Source of the DNA: Parapristionchus giblindavisi
Lineage: Eukaryota > Nematoda > Chromadorea > Rhabditida > Diplogasteridae
Assembly: GCA_943737045.1 (NCBI GenBank)
Contig: CALSFV010000008.1
Span: 744,001-808,000 of the forward strand
DNA length: 64,000 bases
Reading direction: 5' to 3'
Part shown: positions 1 through 10,822 of the stretch, one piece after another
Layout: each line of letters opens with the position of its first letter
Position numbering within the stretch: position 1 is the stretch's first letter
Translations under genes and position numbers: made by a program
Notes under the pieces: model-generated
Told to the model about the DNA's origin: nothing
What the model saw: only the letters and a program-made list of their open reading frames with translations
The model's database searches: none

Positions 1-239
1 TTGGAATTTCTGAAAAATAATTTCTGAAACGTCCTTTTCTGAGTTGGAATTTCTGAAGTGCCAATTTCTGAAACGTCCTTTTCTGAGTTGGAAGTTCTGA
101 AATGAAAATTTCTGAAACGTCCTTTTCTGGAAAAGATTTTCCGAAATGACATTTTCTGAAGCGAAATTTCTGAAACGTCCTTTTCTGAAAATTAGTTTCT
201 GAAGTGTCCTTTTCCGAAGTGAAATTTCTGAAACGTCTT
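1..239. repeat. Irregular tandem repeat (AACGTCCTTTTCTGA type)
   Basis: The block TTTCTGAAACGTCCTTTTCT recurs about every 44 to 57 bases, with diverged TTTCTGAA spacers between copies. The array runs into the left window edge, so its full length is unknown. No open frame or element termini are seen. It may be the edge of a minisatellite or of a repeat-rich mobile element. Confidence 0.75.
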
Positions 240-685
240 ATCACCTTAATTTCGTTTGTTTTGCTTTGTTTGTTGAATTTGCTCGCTAGTTTTGTTCTAA
301 TAAGGTGAAGCGATCATAGCCCACTCTCTCTCGTTCGTGTTCACTCGTTTAATATCGCTATTCTTGCAGGAATCACCCGTTCGTCATGGTACAACATAAG
401 ATGGACGAGCTTTTTAACATTGCCAATCAGATAAGTCATTTTACATGTGAATTTTCTCTTTCATTCGAATGGGTGGTGGCTTGTGTTGACATCACTTCAG
501 GTTTCTGGCTGGTCGTGAGCTGTGGTTTTCGTCGTCTGCCCATTCTGCAACTCTCCGAACTAGAAGAAAACCAGTTATTTTTTTTCAATCTTTCTATTTA
601 TTCTTCTTTGTTTGCCTCAATCTTGTACGATAAGGATTAAAAAAAATTTTATTAACTTTACATAATATTTGAGACAAATATATGA
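240..685. other. Non-coding stretch with nothing recognised
   Basis: AT-rich sequence between the tandem repeat and the end of the Tc1 transposase. An 84-codon frame at 386-640 has no recognisable motif or splice context and is not called. The last part (about 640-685) is probably the 3' flank of the Tc1-like element, but no terminal inverted repeat was identified. Confidence 0.5.
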
Positions 686-2782
686 TTAATCGTGCACAGG
701 TGCGCCATTTACATCAATGATCTGTTTCATCTTCTTTTGCATGTGAGAAATTAGACTACGACAAAGATCTACGGAAAGATGATTCTGCCACCAATGTTGG
801 CATCCTTCTATCAAATGAGCACGATCACGTGGAATCCAATGGGTAGCCAACCACCTCTTCAGTAGAGCCCAGACAGTTTCTATTGGGTTCAGATCGGGGC
901 TCTCTGGGGGCCATACATCGACCAGTACGTTCTGTTTCTTATAATACTCAATTTCATTTTAAAGGGACCGGGAAACGAAAAACAAGTTGATCTCATATAA
1001 AAGAGCTTGAAATTCTGTTTCGAAATATATACATCTTATATCATAAGAATTCTCTGGTAAGGAGAACGGCGCAGTTAAAAAAACTACAGTCTGCTCCAGA
1101 TAGCGGGAGCCTTTTCCTAATTGCCACACCAACTCTTTGGATACGACTTGAAATTGAATATTTTGATGATAATTCTATCCGCAGTGGGGAATTAGGAAGA
1201 ATAAAACTCAATAATGGCTTTTTTGAGCTGCTCGATGGAGTTAGCATACTGTAGTTCGGAAACCTCGCCCGTGGTGTGGAGCAGGCTACAGTAATCCAAC
1301 ATCTTACCAGAGCGTCTTTTCAAACTTTCAAATACATATTTCTAAATAGTTTTTTGAGCTTATCAACATGAGATCAACTATTTTAATTATTTCGAATCGA
1401 AATTTTTGGATGCCAGCTGCCTTTAACCTTAATTCCTGCCATACGAAGATAACGTTTTGTACATGCACTTGTATGGCAAGGAGCCGAATCTTGAACCAAA
1501 ATGCCCATATCTCCGAAAGTGTCCCTTAATAAAATTCTCGAAAAGTAGTTAAATTTACTTATTATCTAACTTGTTCCACTGCTTGTATCCCACATCAATT
1601 ATCTTCTGATACCCAACAGAATCTAGACGCGTATCACCAGGGATCACGACCAAGGGACTGGGTCCTCTCCAAGAAATACTTCCCCAAACGAGAATCTGCA
1701 GTGATATATTGATTATAACATTTTCAGGATGATCTATTAGGGTGTTCGGAAAGTCTTTGCACTTTTTTCTCCATTCATATTTTTTTCAAATAACAAACGA
1801 AGCAACTGCATTCAAATTGTTATATACTGCACATGTTTAACAATAACTGTCCTCCATCTCGTAGACAACTGTAGAACATCATACTGCCAGAACTCCTTTA
1901 GGAGCGAATCAAATCATAGGCCGATCTCCCATTTCACATCGGTCAGATTACGAAAGGTTTTTCCTCTGAAGCAGTGCCCGAGAGCTCGAAAAGCATGGCA
2001 ATCACAAGGGTACTAGTCGGTGGAATACGGCGGATGGGGAAGTCAGTCGATATCTAAATTCTCCAGATTTTTCTGCGCCTTGTTAGTGTGATGTGTCCTT
2101 GCGTTACCCATTAAAAGCCATACTTTAAATCACACAAAGTGTCTAAGAAGGATTCGGATCTCCATCTCCTCCAGTTGCTCGCAGAAGACATCGGTGTGAA
2201 CAGTCACCCAATCAGGTAATAGTTCGAGGTACACCCCACCAATGCAGCAGAAGAAGAAAAAGAGCAACTCATTTATTCCGTTCGGATAGCGTATCGGGAC
2301 GGTTTTAGCATCCTTCCAAAGGGGCAGCCATATCATCATTATATCGGGGTTGTCGTATGACACCCACTTATCATCTTGGCAGACAATATACATCACCCAA
2401 TCAGTGGATCAAGAACGGCCGAGATTTGAAGTGAAGTTGTCTACTCGGTTTCTGGGGAGCAGAGCGGAGATGACATGGGGAAACACTTGAGGTGCCCTGG
2501 GGCGAAGAGAAGACCGAATGAGGATGCGTTGGCTGGTGGATCTTGGAGTGCCAGTTGCCTGCTCCATGTATCTCTAACTCTGCTTCGGTTGACTTGTGAC
2601 AGTGCGAAGAACCAGCTCATGATTCGAACTGGGACGACGTCCTGGACTTGGTTTTTCAACCAAACAAAAATGGTTTTTCTTGAACTGACAATACCATGAG
2701 AAGACTGTTACACGACACTACCCCCTAGGCTTCACTGATTGGGTAGTTAGTGGTTCTCTTCTAATGCAGTCCGCCCCGTAAT

Positions 2783-3246
2783 GCTGTGTTCAGAACTTGG
2801 AAAATGCAAGAAAATGCGGAAAATGCTGTTCAAAAGTTCAGGTGGAAAATGCTCGAAAATTGCCATTTTTAGATCGAAAAAGATGGTTTATACACTTTAA
2901 AAGCGTTGAACCTCGATGTTTCATGGAAAACAGCTAACTTACGTCATATATAAAGTATGCTGCTGAAATAAATATCGTATGATCCTTTTTGAGCACTTTA
3001 AGCCGAAAATCAACGAAAATGCTGCGAAAAATCAACCTAGCGAGTCCATATTTAAAATTATCACTTATCATCAATAAAATGCGTCCATAACACTGTTTGC
3101 GACCAATAAACGTTGATATTAAACAAAAAAACCATTAAAATTTGCTTAAAATCCTCGAAAATGAGCATTTTCAGAGCATTTTCCGGCTGAACTTCTGAAC
3201 AGCATTTTCCGCATTTTCGTGCATTTTCCAAGTTCTGAACACTGCA
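2783..3246. mobile_element. Foldback MITE, about 465 bp
   Basis: Inverted terminal repeats of 60 bases or more start TGTTCAGAACTTGGAAAATG and carry several copies of GAAAATGC. The right end reads the complement and stops at GTTCTGAACACTGCA. The AT-rich middle has no open frame. It lies within the decayed mariner, so it inserted after it. A target duplication could not be fixed (ATGC is possible). Confidence 0.75.
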
Positions 3247-3409
3247 TCAGGTACAAATAAAGAAGGACATGTCACACATTGGGCAACTGCCTCATAGCTA
3301 AAAAATAAAATATAGTTAAGGAAAGAGAGTTGGCAAATGAAACTTATCACATTTGCTTATCAGTATGTCACCCATATAGGAAAAATACCACAAGGCATAG
3401 CGCTCGTTC

Positions 3410-4726
3410 GGGGGGTGACATTTCAGCAACCGACATTTCGGCAACCGACATTTCAGCAACCGCATTTCAGCAACCGACATTTCGGCAACGGGGCATAACT
3501 CGGCTCATAGAGGTCCTAGAAACTTGGGATGGGTATCATTGTGATCACCATCAGCAACACTACCGTAACCTACCGTAACCCAGTTCGGTGGGTCAGATCA
3601 AGTTCGGTGGGTCAGATCGGGGCATAACTCGGTTCGAAGGGGTCATAGAAACACGAGATGGACATCAATGTGATCAGTATCAGCAACACTACCGTAATCT
3701 ACCGTAACCCGGTTCGGTGGGTCAGATCAAGTTCGGTGGGTCAGATTTCACTACAAACTGTCGGAATGGCCACTACGTGTGCGCTATCATTGTGAGGTAT
3801 TGCAAACTACAGTAACCAGGTTCGGTGGGTCAGATCAAGTGCGATGGGTCAGATTTCACTAAAAATTGTCCTATTGATTACTATGCGCGTGGTATGATTA
3901 TGAGTTATTGTAAACTACCATTTGGACACTTTTTAGTGAAATATGACAAATCGCACTTGATCTGACCCACCGAACCGGATTACGGTAGTTTACAATAACT
4001 CATAATCATACCCCGCACATAGTGACCATTTGGTCAATTTATACTGAGATCTGACCCACCGCACTTGATCTGACCCACCGAACTGGGTTACGGTAGTTTG
4101 CAATAGCTCATAATGATATCGCACACGTAGTGGCCATTCCGACATTTTTTAGTTAAATCTGACCCACCGCACTTGATCTGACCCACCGAACTGGGTTACG
4201 GTAGTTTGCAATAGCTCATAATGATAACGCACACGTAGTGGCCATTCCGTCAATTTTTAGTTAAATCTGACCCATCGAACTTGATCTGACCCAACGAACC
4301 GGGTTATGGTAGATTACTATAGTTTGCAATAGCTGATAATGATTTCGCACAAGTAGTGGCTGTTCCGACAATTTTTAGTGAAATCTGACCCACCGAACTT
4401 AATCTGACCCACCGAACTGGGTTACGGTAGATTACGGTAGTGTTGCAGATACTTATCACATTGATGCCTATCTCGTGTTTCTATGACCCCTTCGAACCGA
4501 GTTATGCCCCGATCTGACCCACCGAACTTGATCTGACCCACCGAACTTGGTTACGGTAGGTTACGGTAGTGTTGCTGATGGTGATCACAATGATACCCAT
4601 CCCAAGTTTCTAGGACCCCTATGAGCCAAGTTATGCCCCGCTGCCGAAATGTCGGTTGCCGAATTGTCGGTTGCTGAAATGTCATTTGCCGAAATGCGGT
4701 TGCTGAAATGTCACCCCCCCCCCCCC
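3410..4726. mobile_element. Foldback element F1 (1.3 kb) with 8-bp target duplication
   Basis: The two halves are inverted copies meeting near 3920-4040. The termini are GGGGGGTGACATTTC and its complement. The right end has a longer C run. The flanks carry a perfect 8-bp direct repeat GCTCGTTC at 3402-3409 and 4727-4734. Subterminal units of ACATTTCGGCAACCG and many internal copies of GTTCGGTGGGTCAGATCAAG are present. No transposase frame is seen. An 8-bp duplication suggests mobilisation by a hAT-type transposase; that is inference. Confidence 0.85.
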
Positions 4727-5473
4727 GCTCGTTCTCGTCCGAGTAAGAGGGGTCCAAAGTAAGTGTAGAAAAAAAAGTGCAAAGACTTTCCGAACACCCT
4801 AATACCTTCACAGGATATTTGGGAGCATCTTTAATGGATGCAATTCGACTCTGAACAAATATAGTGTGGCTATTTTTGTTCAGTTGGATCCAGCTTTCAT
4901 CGCTGAATGAATGAACAAGGAACTGCTCATTTTTTGCTAGTTTTTCTTCACAATAATGAGTACGAATTGCTCTATTAACAAGACGAACGCAATGCCCATA
5001 ACGAACACGGTGCATCCGCCAACCCATTTCGTCTCTCCAAGTTTCTATAACTGAGTTTTTTACCTAAATAATTAAGCTTTTTTCATTACTTTAATCGTTA
5101 GAACTTTGACTTTAAAGTGTAACTCATTTTCAATAAGCTGCGAGATTTGAGCGGTTGTCCGCCTTCCATCCTCAGCATAGAATTGATTGATCAACGACTT
5201 TATAATGGGATGGTAGACGGAATGTACAGAATATGGTTTATATTGTTTCTCTACAAGATTTACACTGCATTTCAGCAATCTCCATACTCCAAAAGATGAT
5301 ATTTCATCACCCCTTTTCGTTAGATCTTCTGAAATCTTCTTATTCGACCATCCCATATCATGCAGAATCTGCACATCATCTCGTAAATGCTTCTTAGTCA
5401 CCTTTAAGCTCTTCTTACGATACGAAGTTTTCTTTAAATAAAAAAAAACAAATGAGTATGACATTAAAGACAA

Positions 5474-5754
5474 CTTACTTTTACAGTCTTATCCATTTGA
5501 ATGACTAAATTCTCCTTGATAACCAATAAATAATGGTATTTACTTGTAATAAAGGTATACAGTGGATTATAACAATATATTTACAATACACATGATGACA
5601 ATCTACTTAAGTTGTTTAGCAAACTTGTGGAGTTTAGTATGTTATTGATTGGTAGATCAGTTACACACACACACACACCAGGCATCCTCATTTCACGTAT
5701 AATTTTTTTAAATTGTATATTTAAATTTGTTTAACATCAAAATCGCGTCTTTAG
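5474..5754. other. Intergenic region with a short CA microsatellite
   Basis: AT-rich sequence between the Tc1 transposase start and the gene at 5755. It contains a short run of AC dinucleotides near 5665-5680. The last bases before the ATG at 5755 read GTCTTTAG, which could act as a trans-splice acceptor. No other feature is seen. Confidence 0.45.
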
Positions 5755-6892
5755 ATGTCGTGTCTAGTAAGGAACGATGTTAATGATCTTTTGATCGTCG
5801 ACTTCAACAGTGTGAGAGGGATCGGAGAAATCGGTGGATCAATTGAAGTGGTCCAAGATGACTCATTTTATTCTGCAACTCTGCTGAAAAAGGGATCGTT
5901 GAGAGAAATGGAGAAAGAGTTAAGAAGAAGAATGGATGGAGGAGTATTTGAACGATTCTTTTACTACCTTTCAGTATTACAATGCAAATATGTTTATTAG
6001 GTGAGAGGTACGAGATCAAAGTTCGACGAATTGTCGTCAAAAATGATTGAAGTTAAGAAGATTTCTGATGTCGTATTGAGTCGGATTCCTGAAAGAGAAG
6101 GTATATAGATTAAATTATATTTAAAAAATCAATATTTCCAGATTTGGTGTACGACAGACTGTCACGATCTACGGTGGATTCACTGGATAAGGGTCAATCA
6201 TCAGAGAGCTTGGCCTCCAGTTTAGAAGCTAAACTGTATAAATCTAACGATCCCGAGCTACTCAAAAAGCTTGATGATCGTGTCGACCAAGGGATTGTTC
6301 AATTTATAGTTGAGGTATGCACTATCGATTGAAATTAGCTCAGTGATTTAAATTTCAGTGTGTATTGCACCGTAGAAAAGTTTCTACTAGGAATATTCGT
6401 GAACTGGTGATTCGTTCGATACACAGAAGATTGAATTTGTATTCCTCTAACCGAAGAAGAGAGAGAAGAAAGGGTAAATCTCCAACTAGAAATAGAAATG
6501 CATCTAGTAGTCAATCGCCAAACATTAGTAGTCGAGGAAGTAGTCCAATCCCCATGGTCAATAATCATTCCGCTTATACTACTGTTCTCCCTCTCTCTAC
6601 ACCAATCAATAACCAGAATAATGATAATCCACTCACACCCAACATTACCCCTCGTAAAGTTTACGCTCCATCTATACCTAGAAGTATTGTTCGCGTAAAC
6701 TCTCCATACCCTTCGGTTTCCGCTCGTTCCGCATCCACTGGTCCTATTCGCGTAGTTGCTCCTCTTCGTCCCAACCGTATACCATATCAAGTTGTACCCA
6801 ATGTAGTTCATGTTCCACGCTACTCTGTAAATGTAACAAATAATCCTCAAAGTAATACTCAGTTCAGAATACCGAAAACTGAACCACTCTAA
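5755..6892 (+). CDS. Predicted four-exon gene, function unknown
   Basis: Four exons join in one frame of 331 residues: 5755-5943, 6001-6100, 6142-6314 and 6359-6892. The introns are 57, 41 and 44 bases with GT donors and AG acceptors (TTTATTAG, TTTCCAG, TTTCAG). The summed length divides by three and no internal stop appears, which supports the model. AATAAA lies at 6929-6934, 37 bases after the TAA. The first two thirds is charged and probably helical (for example PELLKKLDDRVDQGIVQF). The last 150 residues are low in complexity, rich in Ser, Asn, Pro and Arg, with a basic patch RRRERRKGKSPTRNRN. No transmembrane segment or signal peptide is evident. I do not recognise the family. A nucleic-acid-binding role would fit the basic tail but is a guess. 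It is not inside any repeat recognised here. Confidence 0.65.
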
Positions 6893-6934
6893 AGCAAATT
6901 ACAGTCATTGCTGTTGTTATTGGTTAATAATAAA

Positions 6935-7469
6935 GATAATAGAGTATTCATAAATGTTGAGCATACGGAAAAGAACATACTTATGCAAAAATATAAATAT
7001 TGCGTAAAAATGACTATATCACGCGTGTCGCAGAAGAATCGAATAAAATCCGGAGGTGTTTGGCACATTTTTTTACCCCTACATATTAATGCATTTTTTG
7101 GTAATCCATAGGATCCCTAACAACATGGCTTGAGCTTTTTTTCATATCTTCATTTTTAACGTCGAGAGACGACGTCAAAGTTTTTTGACGCCGAAATCAG
7201 CCGACTTTGGAGCTCTGTAGCTCTTCGATGCGTGGTTTTGGTATCGAGTTGTCAACAGAAGAATTTCCTGAAATGTCAAGGAGAATGCACCTGCATCATT
7301 GGCCGATCGATATTTTAAATAGTATTTTTGTAAATAGATTTTGTTGTATAGTTTTCGTAAAAATATATGGGCAGAAAGTTTTCAATAGCTCTCTCGACAG
7401 AGCTCGACGAGAGGATTTCAATGGTATGCTGAACGTATACTTTATCTATATGCGCTTGAAAGTTATGAT
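6935..7469. other. Intergenic region, nothing firmly recognised
   Basis: Follows the polyadenylation signal of the preceding gene. A small inverted motif (GTCGAGAGACGACGTC) lies near 7160. A 109-codon frame at 7207-7536 runs into the tRNA-like repeat and shows no domain, so it is not called. Confidence 0.4.
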
Positions 7470-7620
7470 CGTTTCAATATTTTTGATCGAGAAATTCGTG
7501 TGGATTTCTACACAATACATCCGGATTGGTTGGTGAACTCATCTATCAACCGTCAAACCAACTGTGTATGGTGTAGTGGATAAGTGTTGGCATTTACTTT
7601 TTACTGACAGGGGTTCGATC
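7470..7620 (+). repeat. tRNA-like (SINE-type) repeat, plus-strand copy
   Basis: Contains box-A-like TAGTGGATAAG and box-B-like GGTTCGATC at tRNA spacing, preceded by CATCCGGAT and TTGGTGAACTC. The same blocks occur in reverse orientation at 10046-10230. The acceptor arms do not pair, so this is not a functional tRNA gene. It ends abruptly where the hAT element at 7621 begins. Confidence 0.5.
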
Positions 7621-8352
7621 CAGGGCTGTGCGGCAAGGCATTGCCGGTTTGCCGAAATTGCCGAAATTGCCGGTTTTTCATTGCCGAAATTGCCGATTCG
7701 GCAATTTCGGCAATATTTCTCAAATTCGGCAATTTCGGCAAATATTTAGAAAATTTTTTGCTATATAAAAAATAAATTAAAACGTATTCAAATAGTTTCT
7801 TGTGGCAGTTTTGAAAGCATGTTGAATTTTTCTCTGTAGTGTATTCAAAATACGCCATATTTATCACTGTATTCGACCTTTGAAATCGATTGCTCTGTTT
7901 GCTTGATTGTACTTTGAACCCTCGATTAACGGCGATTTCACCTGTAAGATCTGCAGAAATTATACATGCAAGAAGACCTAAACAGGTTAATATTCATTTT
8001 TTTTCGTATTTTTCTGATCTAGAATCTTCATTTATTTCAGGATCAACATACAAAGGAGTATGCAGAACTTAATAAGAAATCAAACAACGTCACTGTGAGT
8101 CTGCCTGTTTCCTCATCGAATTCTCAAGAGGCAGTTATCGAGTTATTGATTTGTTTTTTTGTTGTTCGTTATTCCATTTTATAACATAAAGATTATTACT
8201 CGAACAAATGGTGCAAAGCAAAAAAATCACTAAAATAGGTTTTGGTAAAAAATTGCCGAAATTGCCGAAAACTGCCGAAATTGCCGAAAATATATTTTCG
8301 GCAATTGCCGGTTTGCCGAATTGCCGAAAATTTACCTTGCCGCACAGCCCTG
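7621..8352. mobile_element. hAT-derived MITE with a BED-finger remnant
   Basis: Perfect inverted termini CAGGGCTGTGCGGCAAGG and complement. Subterminal regions are packed with GCCGAAATT units in both orientations. In the middle, a spliceable pair of pieces (donor after 7985, acceptor TTTATTTCAG before 8041) encodes TCKIC and then QHTKEYAELNKK, which resembles the zinc-binding BED finger at the start of hAT transposases; the two are not in one frame. The 8-bp flanks (GTTCGATC and GACTGTAC) do not match, so the target duplication is lost or the flank was rearranged. Confidence 0.7.
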
Positions 8353-8522
8353 GACTGTACCTCTCATCCCTGTCGGATGGCTCGGTTCGCTCCGTTGCAA
8401 ATATACAAGCAAATAGTAATCATTTTTTTAGATTTTTGATCGATTTTTTGCTCTCAATGATCCTTGCTCGCGCGATTTTATGTGCCCTTGAACGGTCGAT
8501 ATTCTTCTGAATCAATATTCTA

Positions 8523-9701
8523 ATGTTGTCGCCCTTCTCGCAGATGTCTACCCTCCAACGTTGGAAACAAGTTTCAATGTTTGATCTCTGTTTGATCTCC
8601 TTTGACCAGGTTCTCTACAGGCAGAGGCGGGGTCTGGCGATGGGTAATCGTCTGGCTCCAATTCTGGCTGTGGTCTACATGGATTTAATTGAGAGGTCTT
8701 CTCTTCGTTCAGGCATTGTATCTTTAGGTCGTTATATTGATGACTATATTGTAGTTGCTTTATCTCAATGTGATTTGGATACTTTGTTTGATTCACTCAA
8801 TGACAATGGAAAGCCTAACATTCGATTAACAAGAGAGGCTCCCGTTAGAGAGTGGCTAGCCTTTTTGAATTTCCAACTTAGGTTGGATCGGAGAACTGGT
8901 AGATTCCACACAAAGTGGTATCGAAAAGCCTCAAACAAAAATATTCTTATCCATTCCTCCTCTCATCATCCATCTCACATCAAAAAATCCATTGTCCTTA
9001 ACACTTGTCGTACCTCTTTGTCTGTATCCTCAATCTGTCACAAAAGGGAATCGATCGAGCTTGCTCGAAAGATCATCCATTCAAATGGATACGAATTGAA
9101 TGCTCCCCTCAAGGGACATCGGACTCGTGAAAAACCTTTGGTGACTGAGAATCGGCCAATCTTTTCTATCCCCTTCATCTCTGATCTTTTCACTGCAGAC
9201 ATCAAATCAGCTTTCAAGAAAGCGGACCTTGATGTTCTCATTGTTGAAAAGCCCTCTCGCTCTCTATTATCTATTCTTTCATGTAATCGTTCGCTTGATC
9301 CCCCACGTTGTTCATCTCCAGCTCTATGTATATTTTGCCCACACTCTCGTCCTGGTTGTTGTCAAACCCCCGGTGTTGTCTACAAAATCTCGTGTGATTT
9401 GTGCAAAGAATGCTATGTAGGTCATTCTGGAAGGCCGGTCCACGAAAGAGCGTCCGAACATCGTCGGGCCGCTACCCGTCCTTCCTCTTACCCTAACAAT
9501 GCCTTCTCCATCCATTCCTTGCTGTTTCACAACGGTGACCCTTTAACACTCACCGGTTCCATCCTTGCCATTGAACCCAACCCAGCCCGTAGACAAATTA
9601 CTGAAGCTTGGTATATTAGATCCTTGAACCCATCTTTGAACACCAGAGAAGAGCTCTCCTCTGACCAAGCCCCTGTGACCCTCATTACATTGAATCTTTA
9701 G
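8523..9701 (+). CDS. Penelope-like element ORF: RT C-terminus plus GIY-YIG nuclease (5'-truncated)
   Basis: An uninterrupted frame of 392 codons, but the first ATG is probably not the true start. It opens just before reverse transcriptase motif B (RRGLAMGNRLAP). Motif C follows as YIDDYIV, then the thumb region FHTKWYRKASNKNILIHSSS. A Cys-rich block (PPRCSS...CIFCPHSRPGC) leads into a GIY-YIG endonuclease: GVVYKISCDLCKECYVG, then the catalytic Arg in GRPVHERASEHRRA, and Glu in EAWYIRSLNPSLN. This order is the hallmark of endonuclease-bearing Penelope-like elements. Fingers and motif A are missing, so it is a 5'-truncated copy. Downstream, a pyrimidine-rich tract (9725-9780) and a 3' region with ATCGAAACGTCA (about 9941) resemble 3' ends of such elements. 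It sits between two inverted tRNA-like repeats. An alternative class is unlikely given the nuclease type. Confidence 0.88.
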   Translation: MLSPFSQMSTLQRWKQVSMFDLCLISFDQVLYRQRRGLAMGNRLAPILAVVYMDLIERSSLRSGIVSLGRYIDDYIVVALSQCDLDTLFDSLNDNGKPNIRLTREAPVREWLAFLNFQLRLDRRTGRFHTKWYRKASNKNILIHSSSHHPSHIKKSIVLNTCRTSLSVSSICHKRESIELARKIIHSNGYELNAPLKGHRTREKPLVTENRPIFSIPFISDLFTADIKSAFKKADLDVLIVEKPSRSLLSILSCNRSLDPPRCSSPALCIFCPHSRPGCCQTPGVVYKISCDLCKECYVGHSGRPVHERASEHRRAATRPSSYPNNAFSIHSLLFHNGDPLTLTGSILAIEPNPARRQITEAWYIRSLNPSLNTREELSSDQAPVTLITLNL

Positions 9702-10020
9702 TACTCTCTCGCCTTGTTCTTCACTATTAGCTGACCTCTCTCCCTCTCCCTCTCCTTCTCTCCCTCTTCCTCTCTCTCACTCTATATCCAACACGCATTG
9801 GCGTCCCACTCAATCAGTCATTCATTCACCTAGTCATATCCTTAGATTGCTTGTGTCTCATATAATTGTTTATACGGTTATCTATGATCATATTGTTCTT
9901 GTAGGTAATTCTTCCATCTGATGATGATATGTTTATTGTATCGAAACGTCATATAAATATAATCTATAATTCTTCTTGTCAAGTATTCGGCTACACTCAG
10001 AAATATTCTATATTATATAT
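9702..10020 (+). mobile_element. 3' region of the Penelope-like element
   Basis: Contains a CTCTCC-type microsatellite, then TCTGATGATGATATG and TATCGAAACGTCATAT. The pairing of a TGATG-type motif with CGAAACGTC is common in 3' regions of retroelements. The exact end is not marked by a recognisable duplication. Confidence 0.45.
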
Positions 10021-10045
10021 AATCAGCAAAAAATTGCTTCAAGGG

Positions 10046-10230
10046 GACCGAACCCCTGACAGTCAAAGTTCAACGTGGACACCTTATCCACTGCACTAAA
10101 ACGGCCGTTGTTTTAAGGTTTGCAGAAGAGTTCACCAACCCATCCGGATGCTTTGTGTAGTTTTTTTCCGAATCAACTAGCCGATTTTCAGTATTGATAT
10201 TCTCGAAGCTCAGGTCGATTAAGGACTGTC
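10046..10230 (-). repeat. tRNA-like (SINE-type) repeat, minus-strand copy
   Basis: Read on the minus strand it has TAGTGCAGTGGATAAG (box A) and GGGGTTCGGTCCCC (box B with a paired stem). Upstream lie CATCCGGATGGGTTGGTGAA and CTACACAAAG, shared with the copy at 7470-7620. The 5' and 3' acceptor arms do not pair, so it is a tRNA-derived repeat rather than a tRNA gene. Confidence 0.5.
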
Positions 10231-10814
10231 TGAAAACGGATTCGTCATGATCTTGTCATCTCATACGCCAGACCGAATCGATAGCCTTTAATTGCTAGGC
10301 ACATTCCCGGCCAAAATCGATGCAAGTGTTTTTTGAGTGTAACTTTTTTTCAAAGTTAATGAATAACCGTGAAATTTTTTATATTTAGAAAAGAAGTATA
10401 TATAACACCTAATCTAGTGCACATTAGAATTGATAGTGGTATTTAAAAATTTAAAAAAAAATTGAATTTTGTTAAAAACAGCAAAATCAACAATTTACAA
10501 CCAGACCTCAAACTCATTGGAAAGTACGCGTACCATTAATAATATAATAATTTATTTATCTTTAACGTTAAACAAAGAGGTGAAAGAGAAAATAAAATTA
10601 TGGAATAATGCGAAGCATGCACAGAATAGATCTCGAGGGAATATTCGGTGTTTGGCTTATTAGGTGTTAAACTAGTTGAAACGATTTATAATTGATTATA
10701 TGATTTTATCGCTTTAGATAACTAGAACACAAAGATATAAATAATAAAAGGAAGGTTTACAATACAAAGAAGCTTGATGATGACGTCGTAGATGTATGGG
10801 TTGGAAATGCATCA
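10231..10814. other. AT-rich intergenic stretch, nothing recognised
   Basis: No convincing coding or repeat structure. A 64-codon frame at 10469-10663 has no homology cue and AT-driven composition. Confidence 0.4.
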
Positions 10815-10822
10815 GTGTAGAT

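Larger units (their letters stand above)
1740..4799 (-). mobile_element. Degenerate mariner element inside the Tc1 intron
   Basis: The ends are inverted copies of GGGTGTTCGGAAAGTCTTTG, each flanked by TA (1738-1739 and 4800-4801), the usual Tc1/mariner target duplication. Minus-strand remnants of a mariner transposase include the region CQDDKWVSYDNP and a stretch ending FCEQLEEME (2396-2130), then a frame with HPPYSTD (about 2040) in place of the usual HPPYSPDL. The N-terminal part (about 2720-2410) has a shifted frame and a stop. The element is broken by stops and frameshifts, and by two later insertions (2783-3246 and 3410-4726). It cannot be active. Confidence 0.85.
686..5473 (-). mobile_element. 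Tc1-like transposase gene, split by a nested insertion
   Basis: A DD34E-type transposase reads on the minus strand in pieces. The N-terminal DNA-binding part is about 5473-5085. The block with FSDESWIQLNKN (first catalytic Asp) is about 5040-4806. A block starting LVWGSISWRG is about 1714-1565, one with QDSAPCHTS (second Asp) about 1530-1432, and one with ESPDLNPIETVW (third acidic residue) runs from about 951 to a TAA at 686-688. Introns with GT donors separate the blocks; the one with donor AAG/GTAT holds the 3 kb mariner at 1740-4799. The catalytic triad positions are all present. The join between the first two exons could not be put in frame, so the gene may be dead. The TIRs of this outer element were not found. 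Confidence 0.8.

Noticed and set aside
386..640. 84-codon open frame
   Set aside because: No domain, no splice context and hydrophobic AT-driven composition; likely chance.
6335..6850. 171-codon frame antisense to the spliced gene at 5755-6892
   Set aside because: Shadow of exon 4 on the other strand; rich in Ser, Arg and Asn because the sense exon is.
7207..7536. 109-codon open frame
   Set aside because: Runs into the tRNA-like repeat and has no recognisable feature.
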